A program made the translations under genes and the position numbers. The notes under the pieces are model-generated. The model saw nothing but the letters and a program-made list of their open reading frames with translations. It made no database searches and had not been told where the DNA came from. Of a DNA stretch of 64,000 bases, positions 54,331-63,079 are shown piece by piece. This DNA comes from Phycisphaerae bacterium (lineage in GTDB: Bacteria > Planctomycetota > Phycisphaerae > UBA1845 > UTPLA1): the NCBI GenBank assembly GCA_035275405.1, contig DATEMU010000015.1, forward strand, positions 124,001 through 188,000. Direction: 5' to 3'. Numbering within the stretch: the first letter of the stretch is position 1; every line of letters starts with the position of its first letter.

Positions 54331-55707
54331 ATGATTCACCTCAAATCGTCGACAGCATTCGGCGGCGTGGTTGCGGTGTTGGTCGGCGGAATGATCGGCG
54401 GTTGCGTAGACGCCGGCGCATTCTCGGATGCCCTGGCGCCGCGGACCGGTGCCGATCGGCCGCTCAACCTCACCTCCACCAAGGAGGAGCTGCACGACAA
54501 GCTCGATCAATTCGAAGACCTCTTTGAGGCCGTTTTGGCGCAGGCGGGTGATGATCTCGTCCGCGCGGAGAACACGCGGCGCGTCAAACGCCTCGTCCTC
54601 ATCTGGCAGATGCGCATGGTCCCGATGATGCGCGATGCCCTCTCCCAGGACAACGCCCTTGGCGGCTTTCTGGACAGCTGGACCCTCTGCGTCCGCATGC
54701 GCCAGTTCCTGACCGAGGGCGAGGGCCGCGGCCTCTTCGGCAAGAACCAGGCCATCGCTACCAAGGCTGCTCTTCATTGTGAGACCGAGATCGAAAACAT
54801 CGGCCGGACCGTCCTTTCTCGGGACGTGCTCGCCAGCGCGCGGAATCGCGTACAGGCCGTCGCCAAGGAACATCCCCTGCGCGGCGAGTTCAGCGGCGGC
54901 GAGGTTCGCGCGGCCCTGCAGACCGGGGAACAGGACAAAGTCTTGCAGACCATTCTCGAAGCTCCGCTCACGCCGTTTCGCTGGCTGGGCGGCGTGGATG
55001 AAGGGGCCCAGGCCATCAAGGGCTTTACTGTCGTCGCCAGCCGCCTGACGGATGTCGTGCAAGGTCTGGCCGCCGATGCGCGGCTTCAAACCCAGCTCCT
55101 GTTGCTGGAGACGGAGGATCTGGACACGGTCAAGTCGACGGTGGCGAGCCTGGATCGCGCGTCGAAGAGCGCCGATCGGCTGGCCACTTCGGCGGAGCGG
55201 CTGACGGGTGGTCTCGAGGAACCGGGGCCGATGCACGAGGAAGTCCGCAAGACGGTCGGCGAAACTCGCGAGCTGGTCGATGCGCTCAAGCCGGCGGGCC
55301 AGAGCGTGGCGACGGCGGGCGATGCGTGGGCGGGTACGGCCAGGGCGATTCAGGAGATGGTGGCGTCGTTTCGCACCCCGGCACCGGGGCAACCCAAACC
55401 TGCCACGCAGCCGAGCGTAAAAAAAGAGACGCCGCCTTATGACATCAATGACTATCGCCGGACGGCCGAAGCGCTGACGCAGACGGCCAAAGAGTTGCAG
55501 GTGCTGATCGCGGATCTGCGCGGTCTGACCGAGTCGGATCGGGTCACCCAACGTCTGGAGGAAATGTCGAAGTCGTTTGACAACGTACTCTCCGAGAGCA
55601 CCGACCGGGCGACGTGGCGGGCGATTCAGGTTGCGATCATCGTTCTGGGGCTGGCGATTGCGTACCGCGTCGTGGCGGTGCGGTATATTCGACCGCGCGC
55701 CTCCTGA
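54331..55707 (+). CDS. Predicted lipoprotein with C-terminal membrane helix
   Basis: A 458-residue protein. The lipobox is in VLVGGMIGGCVDAG (Cys about 21). The body is helical with long coiled-coil segments (DLDTVKSTVASLDRASKSAD, ESDRVTQRLEEMSKSFDNVL), and a P/K-rich linker (PAPGQPKPATQPSVKKE) lies near residue 355. The final 25 residues are a membrane helix (AIQVAIIVLGLAIAYRVVAV). I do not recognise a family; the heptad content resembles methyl-accepting or tether proteins. The ATG has AAAGGAAAGGG upstream. Confidence 0.7.
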   Translation: MIHLKSSTAFGGVVAVLVGGMIGGCVDAGAFSDALAPRTGADRPLNLTSTKEELHDKLDQFEDLFEAVLAQAGDDLVRAENTRRVKRLVLIWQMRMVPMMRDALSQDNALGGFLDSWTLCVRMRQFLTEGEGRGLFGKNQAIATKAALHCETEIENIGRTVLSRDVLASARNRVQAVAKEHPLRGEFSGGEVRAALQTGEQDKVLQTILEAPLTPFRWLGGVDEGAQAIKGFTVVASRLTDVVQGLAADARLQTQLLLLETEDLDTVKSTVASLDRASKSADRLATSAERLTGGLEEPGPMHEEVRKTVGETRELVDALKPAGQSVATAGDAWAGTARAIQEMVASFRTPAPGQPKPATQPSVKKETPPYDINDYRRTAEALTQTAKELQVLIADLRGLTESDRVTQRLEEMSKSFDNVLSESTDRATWRAIQVAIIVLGLAIAYRVVAVRYIRPRAS

Positions 55708-55709
55708 AT

Positions 55710-55794
55710 CTCTCGCAGAGGCGCGGAGGCGCAGAGGGGTGGGAAGCGAACCATCACACGCTTCCGACTCAGCGCCTCTGCGCCTCTGCGTGAG
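55710..55794. terminator. Long inverted repeat of 8-nt units between convergent genes
   Basis: The left arm CGCAGAGG, CGCGGAGG, CGCAGAGG and the right arm CGCCTCTG, CGCCTCTG, CG pair with about three mismatches in 27, and an inner stem GGAAGCG/CGCTTCC closes the loop. It lies directly after the + strand stop and covers the last codons of the minus-strand gene, encoding its tail APHAEAQRR. Probably a bidirectional transcript end. Confidence 0.75.
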
Positions 55795-57718
55795 GCGCAT
55801 CTTCAATCTTCATTTCGCACAGGAGATACTTCCCGTGCCACCACGATCGTTTCACGTGGCCGCGAGCCCAATCGGCGGCGGCCGTGGGGAAAAAGTAGCG
55901 GGCGTCGTACTTGCGGAACAACTCGCGGCGCTGGTCCCACGGCGTGTCCTTGTGCAGCAGGAGGATGAGGTCTTTGCGGCGCTCCACCCAGTCGGTCACT
56001 CCGTTGCTGGCGCTGGCTGAAGAGATGACGAAGCAGTCCGTCAGCATGATCAGATCACGGGCCATGGGGAGCGCGGCGAGGACCGTGCTGCCGGGCGGCA
56101 GACTCTCGCGCAGGAAGCCGGCCAGTTCGCGGATCTCGCGGACGTTTTTGATTCGTTCCTGGTAGGGGAGCCGTGCATCGTCCTTGAGGCGATCCCACGT
56201 CCATGGGTGCGTCTGTTCGGCGAAGGGGATGGCGAGGAACAGCGCGCCGAGTGCGACGACGCCGCGGAGGACGTGGACGGAAAGGGACCTAAGGGACCAA
56301 AACGACCTAAAGGACTTTGCCGCGTCGCGAGGCGCGGGGAACCGATACTCGACCAGATACGCAATGGAAGGGGCGCAGAGGACCATGAAGGTGATCGGAA
56401 AGATGAACTCGATGCGTTGCAATACCCAGGCTTCTTTCGCGTGGTGCAGGAGGAACGAGCAGATCGGGGGCGTGTAAAGCATGATCGCCACGAGCGCGGG
56501 AGCGACGAGGAGCATTGCTACCTCGCGTCGCCGCCGCTCCATGAGTCCGGCGATCAGGCCGGCGGCGACGGCCAGCGTCCCCCAGGCGCCGCCGCCGAAC
56601 AGGTTCAGGACGTTGGCGGGGTCGCGAACCCGTCCACCGCTTTCCGCTGAGATGAAGTAATGCTCGGGGTCCTTGATCTGGGCCGCGAGGTGGGCGGGCA
56701 GGGCTTCGGCGGCGGTGTTGCCTCTCTTGGAAATCAGAATAAACGGCAGACCGACGGCCAGGGACGCCAAACAGATCCCGCGGAGGAGCGCGTCTGCCCG
56801 GCGGCGTCTCCATAGCGCGGTTGCTATGCCGCCAATCAATAGCGGGGCGGTCACCACCGCAAGGAAGAGCACATAGAGACCGTGGAACTGGCCCAAAACG
56901 AGGGAGACGCAGGCCAGCTTGAAGGGAACAGGGAACAGGGAACGGGGAACAGGGGAAGAGGTAGAGGTGTCGCAGGTCGTTCTGCGGCAGGCCTGCATCG
57001 CGAAGGCGAGGCCCAGTGGGGCGAGCCAGAAGGGCGAGAGCTGGTTGGGGTAGATGAGGAAGCTGACCGGCCCGCGGTGACCGATGCAGGCGAGGGCGGC
57101 GACCCAGGCGGGCCAGTGGCGGTCGAAGACGGTCCAGGCGAGGTAATAGACGCCGGAGACGACGAGGAGCTTGGCCCAGGCGAGGCTGATGAACCAGACG
57201 CCGAAGAGGTCCTGGCGCGTGATCTGCACGCAGGCGGCGAAGAGGGCGTGGTGCAGGTTGGTGTGGTAGATCGGGAAGAAGTAGGGGACGGCGATGGAGG
57301 GATCGTTGTTGGAGAAGCCGCGATCGAGCAGGAAGCGGATGCGACCGAGGTGGGCCTTGGCGTCTCCGCCGAAGAAGGAGCCGGTCCACGCGCCCAGCGC
57401 CACGTCGGCGAGGACGATGAGCAATTCGATTCCCACCGCGGCGAGAAAGAGCGAACCGAGCGGCCGCCAGCCTTTGCGGAGGGTGATGTCGAGCGCGGCG
57501 ACGACGATGAGCAGGACGCAGGCGATGGAAAAGAGCGCGACCGGCGCGCGGAGGAGGTAACAGAGGATCGAGATGGGTGAAAGCAGTGCGAGGGAGGCGA
57601 GATAGGAGACGGAGATCGTTCCCAGTAGGCCGGAATGGAGGTCGTCGGTCCAATAGCGACGGACGAAGGCATAGCCGGGTAGCGCGAGGGCGAGCCAGAA
57701 GAGGAGGGAGAGGTACAT
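55769..57718 (-). CDS. Large polytopic membrane protein, GT39-like or related
   Basis: A 649-residue protein with about 12 hydrophobic segments from ATG 57718 (MYLSLLFWLALALPGYAF). Its topology and loops (FFGGDAKAHLGRIRFLLDRG, an acidic first external loop) are like lipid-linked sugar transferases, but the DE motif is not clear, so the assignment is weak. About residues 250-266 (SSPVPRSLFPVPF) derive from an inserted GGGAACA tract, and about residues 463-474 (SFRSFWSLRSLS) from a 9-nt repeat (GGGACCTAA type). The C-terminal tail is written by the hairpin at 55710-55794. It probably acts in envelope glycan synthesis. Confidence 0.55.
   Translation of the reverse strand: MYLSLLFWLALALPGYAFVRRYWTDDLHSGLLGTISVSYLASLALLSPISILCYLLRAPVALFSIACVLLIVVAALDITLRKGWRPLGSLFLAAVGIELLIVLADVALGAWTGSFFGGDAKAHLGRIRFLLDRGFSNNDPSIAVPYFFPIYHTNLHHALFAACVQITRQDLFGVWFISLAWAKLLVVSGVYYLAWTVFDRHWPAWVAALACIGHRGPVSFLIYPNQLSPFWLAPLGLAFAMQACRRTTCDTSTSSPVPRSLFPVPFKLACVSLVLGQFHGLYVLFLAVVTAPLLIGGIATALWRRRRADALLRGICLASLAVGLPFILISKRGNTAAEALPAHLAAQIKDPEHYFISAESGGRVRDPANVLNLFGGGAWGTLAVAAGLIAGLMERRRREVAMLLVAPALVAIMLYTPPICSFLLHHAKEAWVLQRIEFIFPITFMVLCAPSIAYLVEYRFPAPRDAAKSFRSFWSLRSLSVHVLRGVVALGALFLAIPFAEQTHPWTWDRLKDDARLPYQERIKNVREIRELAGFLRESLPPGSTVLAALPMARDLIMLTDCFVISSASASNGVTDWVERRKDLILLLHKDTPWDQRRELFRKYDARYFFPTAAADWARGHVKRSWWHGKYLLCEMKIEDAPHAEAQRR
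56924..56951. repeat. 7-nt periodic repeat inside a coding region
   Basis: GGGAACA, GGGAACA, GGGAACG, GGGAACA occur in direct succession in the membrane-protein gene. The same units open the tract at 62802. Confidence 0.9.
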
Positions 57719-58302
57719 TTCGAGGGGGCGAGTATAAGCGGCGAGGCCTGAGGCGTGAGGCCTGAGGCTTGAGGGAATGCGGAATGGCGGAGCGGGCGAA
57801 CAAGGGGGCCGATGAACAGGTGAACAGGTGAACGAAGGGGAGGGGTGGGGGGCGAAAACGAGCGAAAAAATGGACACGATTTACAAGATGGACAAGATTG
57901 GGGCGAATTCGGAATTGGAGGACATCCACCACAGAAGCACAGAGATTGTTTTTGTTTGGTGGAACGAGGCGGAACAGGCCGGAACGAAGCCCGAGTGCGG
58001 CGGCGCGACGAAGGGCGCGAGGTTGAAAATGCCTGAATCGCTTGAAATTCGCCGTCATCGCGCGGACCGTCCGGGGCCGCGGGCGTCGGAGATTCGACGG
58101 GACGCGCGGCCTGCCTTTCTTTTTTCCTACCGACCCCAACCTTGCTCAGCGCTCCCTGTAATCCTGGGGCCAGGGGCTGGGGATTAGGGGCCAGTGACAG
58201 GTCGGAAGGCACGAAAGCACTGAGTCACGAAGGAGGAGGACTGGAGAGCAGGGGAGCAGGTGAACAGGGGAGTGACGGGAACGGAGAACTGGGGAGGGCC
58301 GT
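57719..58302. other. Intergenic repeat cluster
   Basis: 584 bp without a convincing gene. It holds a 7-nt tract AGGCCTG, AGGCGTG, AGGCCTG, AGGCTTG (57744-57771), AGGTGAAC units (57811-57833), a 9-nt ATGGACA...GATT tract near 57870-57900, a GTGGAACGAGGCGGAACAGG-type segment near 57958, dispersed element copy 3 (58023-58157), 7-nt CTGGGGC units near 58163 and 8-nt units GGAGAGCA, GGGGAGCA, GGTGAACA (58243-58274). The layout parallels 28099-28725. Confidence 0.75.
58023..58157 (-). repeat. Dispersed repeat element, copy 3
   Basis: On the minus strand: AGGGAGCGCTGAGCAAGG (58140-58157), AAAAAAGAAAGGCAGGCCGC, a GGCCCCGGACGG segment, GCGATGACGGCGAATTTC, CAAGCGATTCAGG. The middle block is shared with copy 2 and the last block with copy 1. 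No transposase is encoded; it may be a non-autonomous element or structured RNA. Confidence 0.7.
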
Positions 58303-58866
58303 TTAACTTGGGCTGAGGTCGGCGTGGGCTTCGATGTCGAAGGTGACGAGGGTTCCGGCGGAGTCCCGGCCGCCGTACTCCTGGCTGCGAACAAACTCGA
58401 TATTGCCCGTGCTGGGGTGGTAGATCACCCTGTCGGTCTGGGTTCCCGTGAACTCGCCGCTGACGTCGCCGAGGTCGGCCGCGACCGTCAAGTCAAAGCG
58501 AAGCACAATTTGATGAGAGGTGACCGTGATGGAGTTGGCGAACAATGTACTCATGTACGGATTCGCGTTGGATTGATAAGTTCCGCGGATCAGGAAAGGA
58601 TTTCCTTCGCCGTCCAGAAGCCGGCCGTCCTGATCGATGACGATCGAGAAGGAAACCGATTGCATGTCGGTCGCGGGTACGCCGTCCTCTTCGACGGTGA
58701 CGGACACCTCGAGCGAGCCTGAGTAGGTTCCGGCGGGGATGTCACTCGGCTCCGGCAGGACGGGCTTGGTAGGCAGGTCGGCGGGGTTATCGACGCCGGG
58801 GCAGCCGGCGATGAGAGACGCAAAGGGGATTGCGAAGAGGATGAGCGATTGGGTCGTGCGTGGCAT
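58303..58866 (-). CDS. Predicted lipoprotein
   Basis: A 187-residue protein. The signal LILFAIPFASLIAGCPG ends in a lipobox (Cys22), followed by a proline-rich stretch (TKPVLPEPSDIPAG) and a beta-rich domain (GTYSGSLEVSVTVEE, QSVSFSIVIDQDGRLLDG). No family is recognised. Start ATG 58866 puts the signal peptide at the N-terminus; upstream codons are repeat-derived. Confidence 0.7.
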   Translation of the reverse strand: MPRTTQSLILFAIPFASLIAGCPGVDNPADLPTKPVLPEPSDIPAGTYSGSLEVSVTVEEDGVPATDMQSVSFSIVIDQDGRLLDGEGNPFLIRGTYQSNANPYMSTLFANSITVTSHQIVLRFDLTVAADLGDVSGEFTGTQTDRVIYHPSTGNIEFVRSQEYGGRDSAGTLVTFDIEAHADLSPS

Positions 58867-58930
58867 TGGAAGCGGCTCCCTTCCGTGAGCGTCCGTGGTC
58901 GCAGTTGAATTGTAAACGAGGGTCCGGTGA

Positions 58931-58957
58931 ATGGACATGATTGACAAGATTGACAGG
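58931..58957. repeat. 9-nt periodic repeat
   Basis: ATGGACATG, ATTGACAAG, ATTGACAGG in direct succession upstream of the lipoprotein gene, related to the tract near 57870. The remaining 270 bp between the two secreted-protein genes hold nothing else recognisable. Confidence 0.8.
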
Positions 58958-59136
58958 ATGGGGCAAGGCGAAACGAGAACTAGGCGCATTCTCATTGAGT
59001 CGGGAATCGGGAATGGTTAGAATGAAAGTGACGGCCGATTGGTCGCGAAAGCCGGCGCATCGGTAACCGCTCTCAACTTGGCGCTATGGGAGTGGAAGAC
59101 GCCGCGTCTTCCCGTTGCAGCGCAGGAGGCTTAATC

Positions 59137-59985
59137 ATGAAGCCAGTGTTCCTGGCGGCGGTGTGCATGGCTATGGCCGCGTCGTCGGCCATGGCCGGGT
59201 TGACGCCGGAAGCGCTGGATTCTGGCGGGATGGTTCCTGCCACCGACGGTGTATCGCGTTCCGGGGCGTACGCGCCAAACGATTCGGATCATGTCTACGA
59301 CATGATGAGCCTTACGTACGGTGGACCTGACGACCTGCAGTTCCAGATTACCCAGCAGCCCGCGACGGGGGGGTTTTGCAACAGGATTCATCTTCGACCG
59401 GGAGCGACATCGATCTCCTCGATCCACATCGTGATCGACCAGCGAATAGCGACAGCCGCTTGGACGTTTTCGATTGCGTTCCGGAACGATACGGGGCCCT
59501 TCAACTATCCGATCGGTGCCTTTCTGACGACGCAGTCGATGGGCCTTAACGCCTGGTACGTATTCGGCGGAATGCCATTCGGAGGAGCCAGTCCGACACT
59601 GTTCCAGTTCGACCTTGGTGCGCAGGCGGCGAATGTAACGCAGGGCGCGATTTGGACGTGTGTGCAGGGCAACCAACCGTTCCGAGTTCGCACGGGGGGC
59701 AATTGGATCTTAGGCCCTTCAACCCACGGCCAGCCCGGCCGTGGCACCCCTACTTCGCTTTACATTGGTAGCGGCTTTGGAATTTATGCTTCAAGCTACG
59801 GCATTGGTATCGGCTCGGCGAGCTTGATGTCGTCTTTTTCCTTTGATGGCGCGGGCAGTAATAATCCCACCAACTGGCACATGGCCCTTGGGGGCATGCC
59901 GGAGCCCGCGACGATTAGCTCGTTGGTTCTTGGTGTTCTTGTTTTGCGACGCCGCCGAACTCATCAGTGCTTCACACACCTCTGA
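59137..59985 (+). CDS. Secreted PEP-CTERM protein
   Basis: A 282-residue protein. Signal peptide at 1-22 (FLAAVCMAMAASSAMA), a beta-rich body without enzyme motifs, and a C-terminal PEP-CTERM (MPEPATISSLVLGVLVLRRRR). AGGAGG lies 7 nt before the ATG, a strong ribosome binding site. It should be processed by an exosortase, which is not in the window. Ten residues follow the basic patch, a longer tail than usual. The 151 bp after it before the next gene hold no recognised feature. Confidence 0.8.
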   Translation: MKPVFLAAVCMAMAASSAMAGLTPEALDSGGMVPATDGVSRSGAYAPNDSDHVYDMMSLTYGGPDDLQFQITQQPATGGFCNRIHLRPGATSISSIHIVIDQRIATAAWTFSIAFRNDTGPFNYPIGAFLTTQSMGLNAWYVFGGMPFGGASPTLFQFDLGAQAANVTQGAIWTCVQGNQPFRVRTGGNWILGPSTHGQPGRGTPTSLYIGSGFGIYASSYGIGIGSASLMSSFSFDGAGSNNPTNWHMALGGMPEPATISSLVLGVLVLRRRRTHQCFTHL

Positions 59986-60136
59986 TCTGACATTTCCGGT
60001 GAATGCGAGAGCGAGCTGAAGTTGTAGGGCAACGACGCGGTCTTTCGACGCCGGGGCAGCCGGCGAGCAGAGGCACGAATAAGGTTTCAAGAAAATGAGC
60101 GACCGGGTCGTGCTCAGCATTGGAACCGAAGAAGGG

Positions 60137-62473
60137 CTAGGGACAGTTGTTTGAAATCAGGCAATCTACAAATACAGGGACGTCAAGCCCGTCGAGCTTG
60201 GATACTCCGGCCGAGTCGACATCCTCGTTCACATTTGCGGTAAAGGCATTGCAGGCGGTGGGGGGCGAGAGGCTCGTCAGGCTGCTGGCAAATGGCCCGA
60301 GATCATTGACGTCGACCGATTGATCGCAATTCATATCACCTCGGGGACAATTTGGGATCCACTGAGCCAGGTAGCGAGGTACGCTGACGTCGGAACTCGA
60401 GAACTCACCGCCGACGAATAGTCGGGAGTCTCGCGGGCAAAGCGTACGAACCGTGTTGTTGAAGGGGGCATTTGTTGTTAGCCAACTGAATCCGTTCCAT
60501 CGGGCAAAATAACTCGCGCCCTGGCCGCCGGCAAATGAAAAAGTACCTCCGACGACAAGTTGCCCATTGTAATTGCAAAGCGCGTAAGCGACGTTATCCA
60601 CTCCTGTTCCAAGGGGTTGCCAGGCTGTGCCTGTCCAGCGAGCAATTCCCTTCACCAAGGTGACGCCCGAGTGAGTAAAAGCGCCGGCGGCGACAAGTTG
60701 GCCAGCAAAGGTAGTCAGAGCGTGTACGGTTCCGTTTAAGCCAAGTCCTAAAGGTTGCCACGCCGCCCCGTCCCAGCGGGCAACGCGATTCGCACCGATG
60801 CCTCCCGCGACCGTGAACCGTCCACCCGCAATAAGCTCGCCGGAATGAATGGTCAAAGCATAGACGTCGTCGTTCATGCCCGAACCAAATGGGTGCCAAG
60901 CCGCGCCGTCCCATCTCGCGATTCGATTCGTACTTATGCCGCTTGCGGAGGTGAACTCTCCCGACGCGATCATGTTGTTATCAAATTCCTTGAAGGCGAG
61001 AACCGCGCCATTCATCCCCGTGCCTACCTCCAGCCATTGAACGCCGTTCCATTGCGCGATGTTTTCTGTAATTGCCTCACCTGCGGAGGAAAAGAACCCT
61101 CCGGCAAAGAGGACCGCGCCTTGCGACGCTAGAGCGTCGACCTGGCCCACGATGCCTGAGCCTAATGGCGTCCAAGAAATTCCATCCCAACGTGCTACCC
61201 CATTTGCGAAATCGTTGTCGATCGTTGTAAATGTGCCACCCGCAACAAGGTTTCCGTCGAAGTTGGTTAATGCGGTGACAAAACTATTCATGCCCTTGGC
61301 AAAAGCCTGCCAATTCGTACCTGTCCACCAGGAGACATAGTTGGAGATAAGGCCATCTGCCAACGTAAAGGCCCCGCCTGTTACTAAGCGATCGCCATGA
61401 ATCGCGAGCGAATAGACATTTCCGTTCGTTCCGGAGGAAAAGGGCTGCCAATCTACCCCGTTCCAGCGAGCTACGTTTTGCCCCGGGTCGGTAAATAAGC
61501 CGCCGACGAGAAGTTCGTTATTGAAAACAGCCAAAGTATTTACAACGGGAATTAGGCCGTGTATATCCTCGCCAAGTGGCTCCCAACTTGTACCATCGAG
61601 GCGCTTGGCAATGAAATAGTCTCCGGACGATGGGTTGTAGAAACTCCCTCCGGCTACCAGCTCCCCATTGTAGATCGCCAAAGCGCGCACCCACCCCGAA
61701 CCTATGTTGTTTCCGATGGGCTCCCAATCGGTGCCGTTCCAGATTGCAATGTTCGGCCCCGCTGCTGCTCCAGCAGTCTGAAAGCCCCCGCCCGCTATTA
61801 GCTTTTCACCAAAGACAATTAGAGAATAAACGGCAGGTGTGGCTGCCGGAAATGCCACTCCGCTGCCCAGCGGCTGCCAGATCGAACCGTTCCAACGAGC
61901 GATGCAGCTTGCCGATGTGTTGCCTGCTGTCGCAAAGCGTCCAGATACAATCAATTCACTGTCGTACGTGGTCATCGCATAAACAAAAGGGGGATTCGAA
62001 TTGACCCATCCCGTAATTCCATCCCCAAGAGGATTCCAATTAACACCGTCCCATCGTGCAACCTGGTTTGCACTAATCCCGCCTGCACTCGTGAAGGTCC
62101 CACTCGCTATCAGGTCGCCTTCGAAAACCGAGAGGCAGTAAACATCAGTCGTGGGATATCCCCCAGTCACTCCGGTTCCAAACGGCTCCCAATTTGTTCC
62201 GTCCCAGGCAACGATTCCGTTTACCTGTCGGCCGTTCGCGATCGTAAAACTGCCTCCCAAAACAAGAAGTTCTGCCAGTGGACCGGGACCGTCGCGATCC
62301 CACGTTGCTGACGCGCGAACGGGACCATTGATATCCTCGATTGCAGGGTCCAATGGCCATTGGAACGGACATTGGGCATTAGTCGGATTCGAAGTTGAAG
62401 CTGCGATCAAGAAGGCGCAAAGAGGGCTAAGGACGTAACCAGGCATCAAACGAAAATCAGGTCGTAATAACAA
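60137..62473 (-). CDS. Secreted WDG-repeat (kelch/propeller-like) protein with dockerin-like end
   Basis: A 778-residue exported protein. After a signal peptide (about 1-34) come roughly 14 repeats of about 45 residues with the pattern IARWDGxxWxPLGxG, then LxAxGxFxxAGG (for example RVARWDGAAWQPLGLGLNG), a beta-propeller-like architecture of the cortical-marker type. The last 65 residues have a dockerin-like Ca motif, RGDMNCDQSVDVNDLGPFAS, and a second acidic loop (DGLDVPVFVDC). It is probably a large surface or matrix protein. The gene is noticeably poorer in GC than its neighbours. Confidence 0.7.
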   Translation of the reverse strand: MLLRPDFRLMPGYVLSPLCAFLIAASTSNPTNAQCPFQWPLDPAIEDINGPVRASATWDRDGPGPLAELLVLGGSFTIANGRQVNGIVAWDGTNWEPFGTGVTGGYPTTDVYCLSVFEGDLIASGTFTSAGGISANQVARWDGVNWNPLGDGITGWVNSNPPFVYAMTTYDSELIVSGRFATAGNTSASCIARWNGSIWQPLGSGVAFPAATPAVYSLIVFGEKLIAGGGFQTAGAAAGPNIAIWNGTDWEPIGNNIGSGWVRALAIYNGELVAGGSFYNPSSGDYFIAKRLDGTSWEPLGEDIHGLIPVVNTLAVFNNELLVGGLFTDPGQNVARWNGVDWQPFSSGTNGNVYSLAIHGDRLVTGGAFTLADGLISNYVSWWTGTNWQAFAKGMNSFVTALTNFDGNLVAGGTFTTIDNDFANGVARWDGISWTPLGSGIVGQVDALASQGAVLFAGGFFSSAGEAITENIAQWNGVQWLEVGTGMNGAVLAFKEFDNNMIASGEFTSASGISTNRIARWDGAAWHPFGSGMNDDVYALTIHSGELIAGGRFTVAGGIGANRVARWDGAAWQPLGLGLNGTVHALTTFAGQLVAAGAFTHSGVTLVKGIARWTGTAWQPLGTGVDNVAYALCNYNGQLVVGGTFSFAGGQGASYFARWNGFSWLTTNAPFNNTVRTLCPRDSRLFVGGEFSSSDVSVPRYLAQWIPNCPRGDMNCDQSVDVNDLGPFASSLTSLSPPTACNAFTANVNEDVDSAGVSKLDGLDVPVFVDCLISNNCP

Positions 62474-62615
62474 GGCGGGCCCTCCTTATGGTGCGTATCG
62501 TACCGCATTCCGAGGTTTTTCTGCAACCCAACCAGTGGGGGCATCGAGGGAGGATTCTCACAAGAGTGGGTCGCGGCGGGTTCCGTCGGGCCTGCGATCG
62601 GCGATAATACTCCGC

Positions 62616-62798
62616 ATGAAAGAGGAAGCCTCCTACACTTGCGGCGCGTGCGGGGAGCGGATTGTGATCCCTGTCGATCCTTCGGCGGGGGCGCGGCAGG
62701 AGTATGTGGAGGATTGTCCGGTGTGCTGCCGGGCGAATGTCATTCATGTGGAGATCGATGCGGAGGGGGAGGCGCGGGCTTGGGGGGAGGCGGAGTAG
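62616..62798 (+). CDS. CPXCG-motif zinc-ribbon protein
   Basis: A 60-residue protein. The pair CGACGER and CPVCCRAN forms a CxxC...CxxC zinc-ribbon-like unit typical of the CPXCG-motif family, followed by an acidic tail (IDAEGEARAWGEAE). The role is unknown. ATG 62616 is chosen because upstream codons are low-complexity. It is divergent from the WDG-repeat gene. Confidence 0.75.
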   Translation: MKEEASYTCGACGERIVIPVDPSAGARQEYVEDCPVCCRANVIHVEIDAEGEARAWGEAE

Positions 62799-62801
62799 GA
62801 A

Positions 62802-62970
62802 GAATAGGGAACAGGGAACTGGGAACAGGGAACAGGGGAAGAACAGAGCAGGTGAGGAGCTGAGCAGGGGAATAGGTGAGCAGGTGAGCAGGAGAGCAGG
62901 TGAGAAAGTGAGAAAGTAAGAAGGTGAGAAGGGGAGAAGGGGAGCAGGGGAACAGAGCAGGAGAAAAGGG
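62802..62970. repeat. Long tract of 7- and 8-nt periodic units
   Basis: It starts with 7-nt units (GGGAACA, GGGAACT, GGGAACA, GGGAACA) and changes to 8-nt units (AGGTGAGC, AGGTGAGC, AGGAGAGC, AGGTGAGA, AAGTGAGA, AAGTAAGA, AGGTGAGA, AGGGGAGA, AGGGGAGC). The longest such tract in the window, purine-only on the + strand except for T and C at fixed positions. Confidence 0.9.
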
Positions 62971-62983
62971 ATTCCCGCGGAGG

Positions 62984-63016
62984 GGTGCGAGAATCCCGGC
63001 GCGCCGGGATCGCACC
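62984..63016. repeat. Hairpin with GGTGCGA arms
   Basis: GGTGCGAGAATCCCGGCG opposes CGCCGGGATCGCACC with a small bulge. The outer arm sequence is shared with the hairpin at 10859. The following 60 bp (63020-63079) contain a GGGCTCGG/GCCGGACG-type repeat and no gene. Confidence 0.75.
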
Positions 63017-63079
63017 AACGGGCAACCCGCTCGCTTGCGCTCGGGGCTCGGATCGTCCGGCAGGGCGCCGGACGCTACG

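Noticed and set aside
54220-55806. 528-codon open frame on the minus strand
   Set aside because: Antisense to the lipoprotein gene, which has a signal peptide, lipobox, ribosome binding site and membrane helix in the plus frame.
57719-58302. Coding continuation upstream of the large membrane protein
   Set aside because: Open frames here translate repeat DNA (SPVHRPPCSPAPPF-like); the membrane protein begins with a normal hydrophobic start at 57718.
62802-62970. CRISPR array
   Set aside because: Units are only 7-8 nt and contiguous; there are no 25-40-nt repeats separated by unique spacers and no cas genes.
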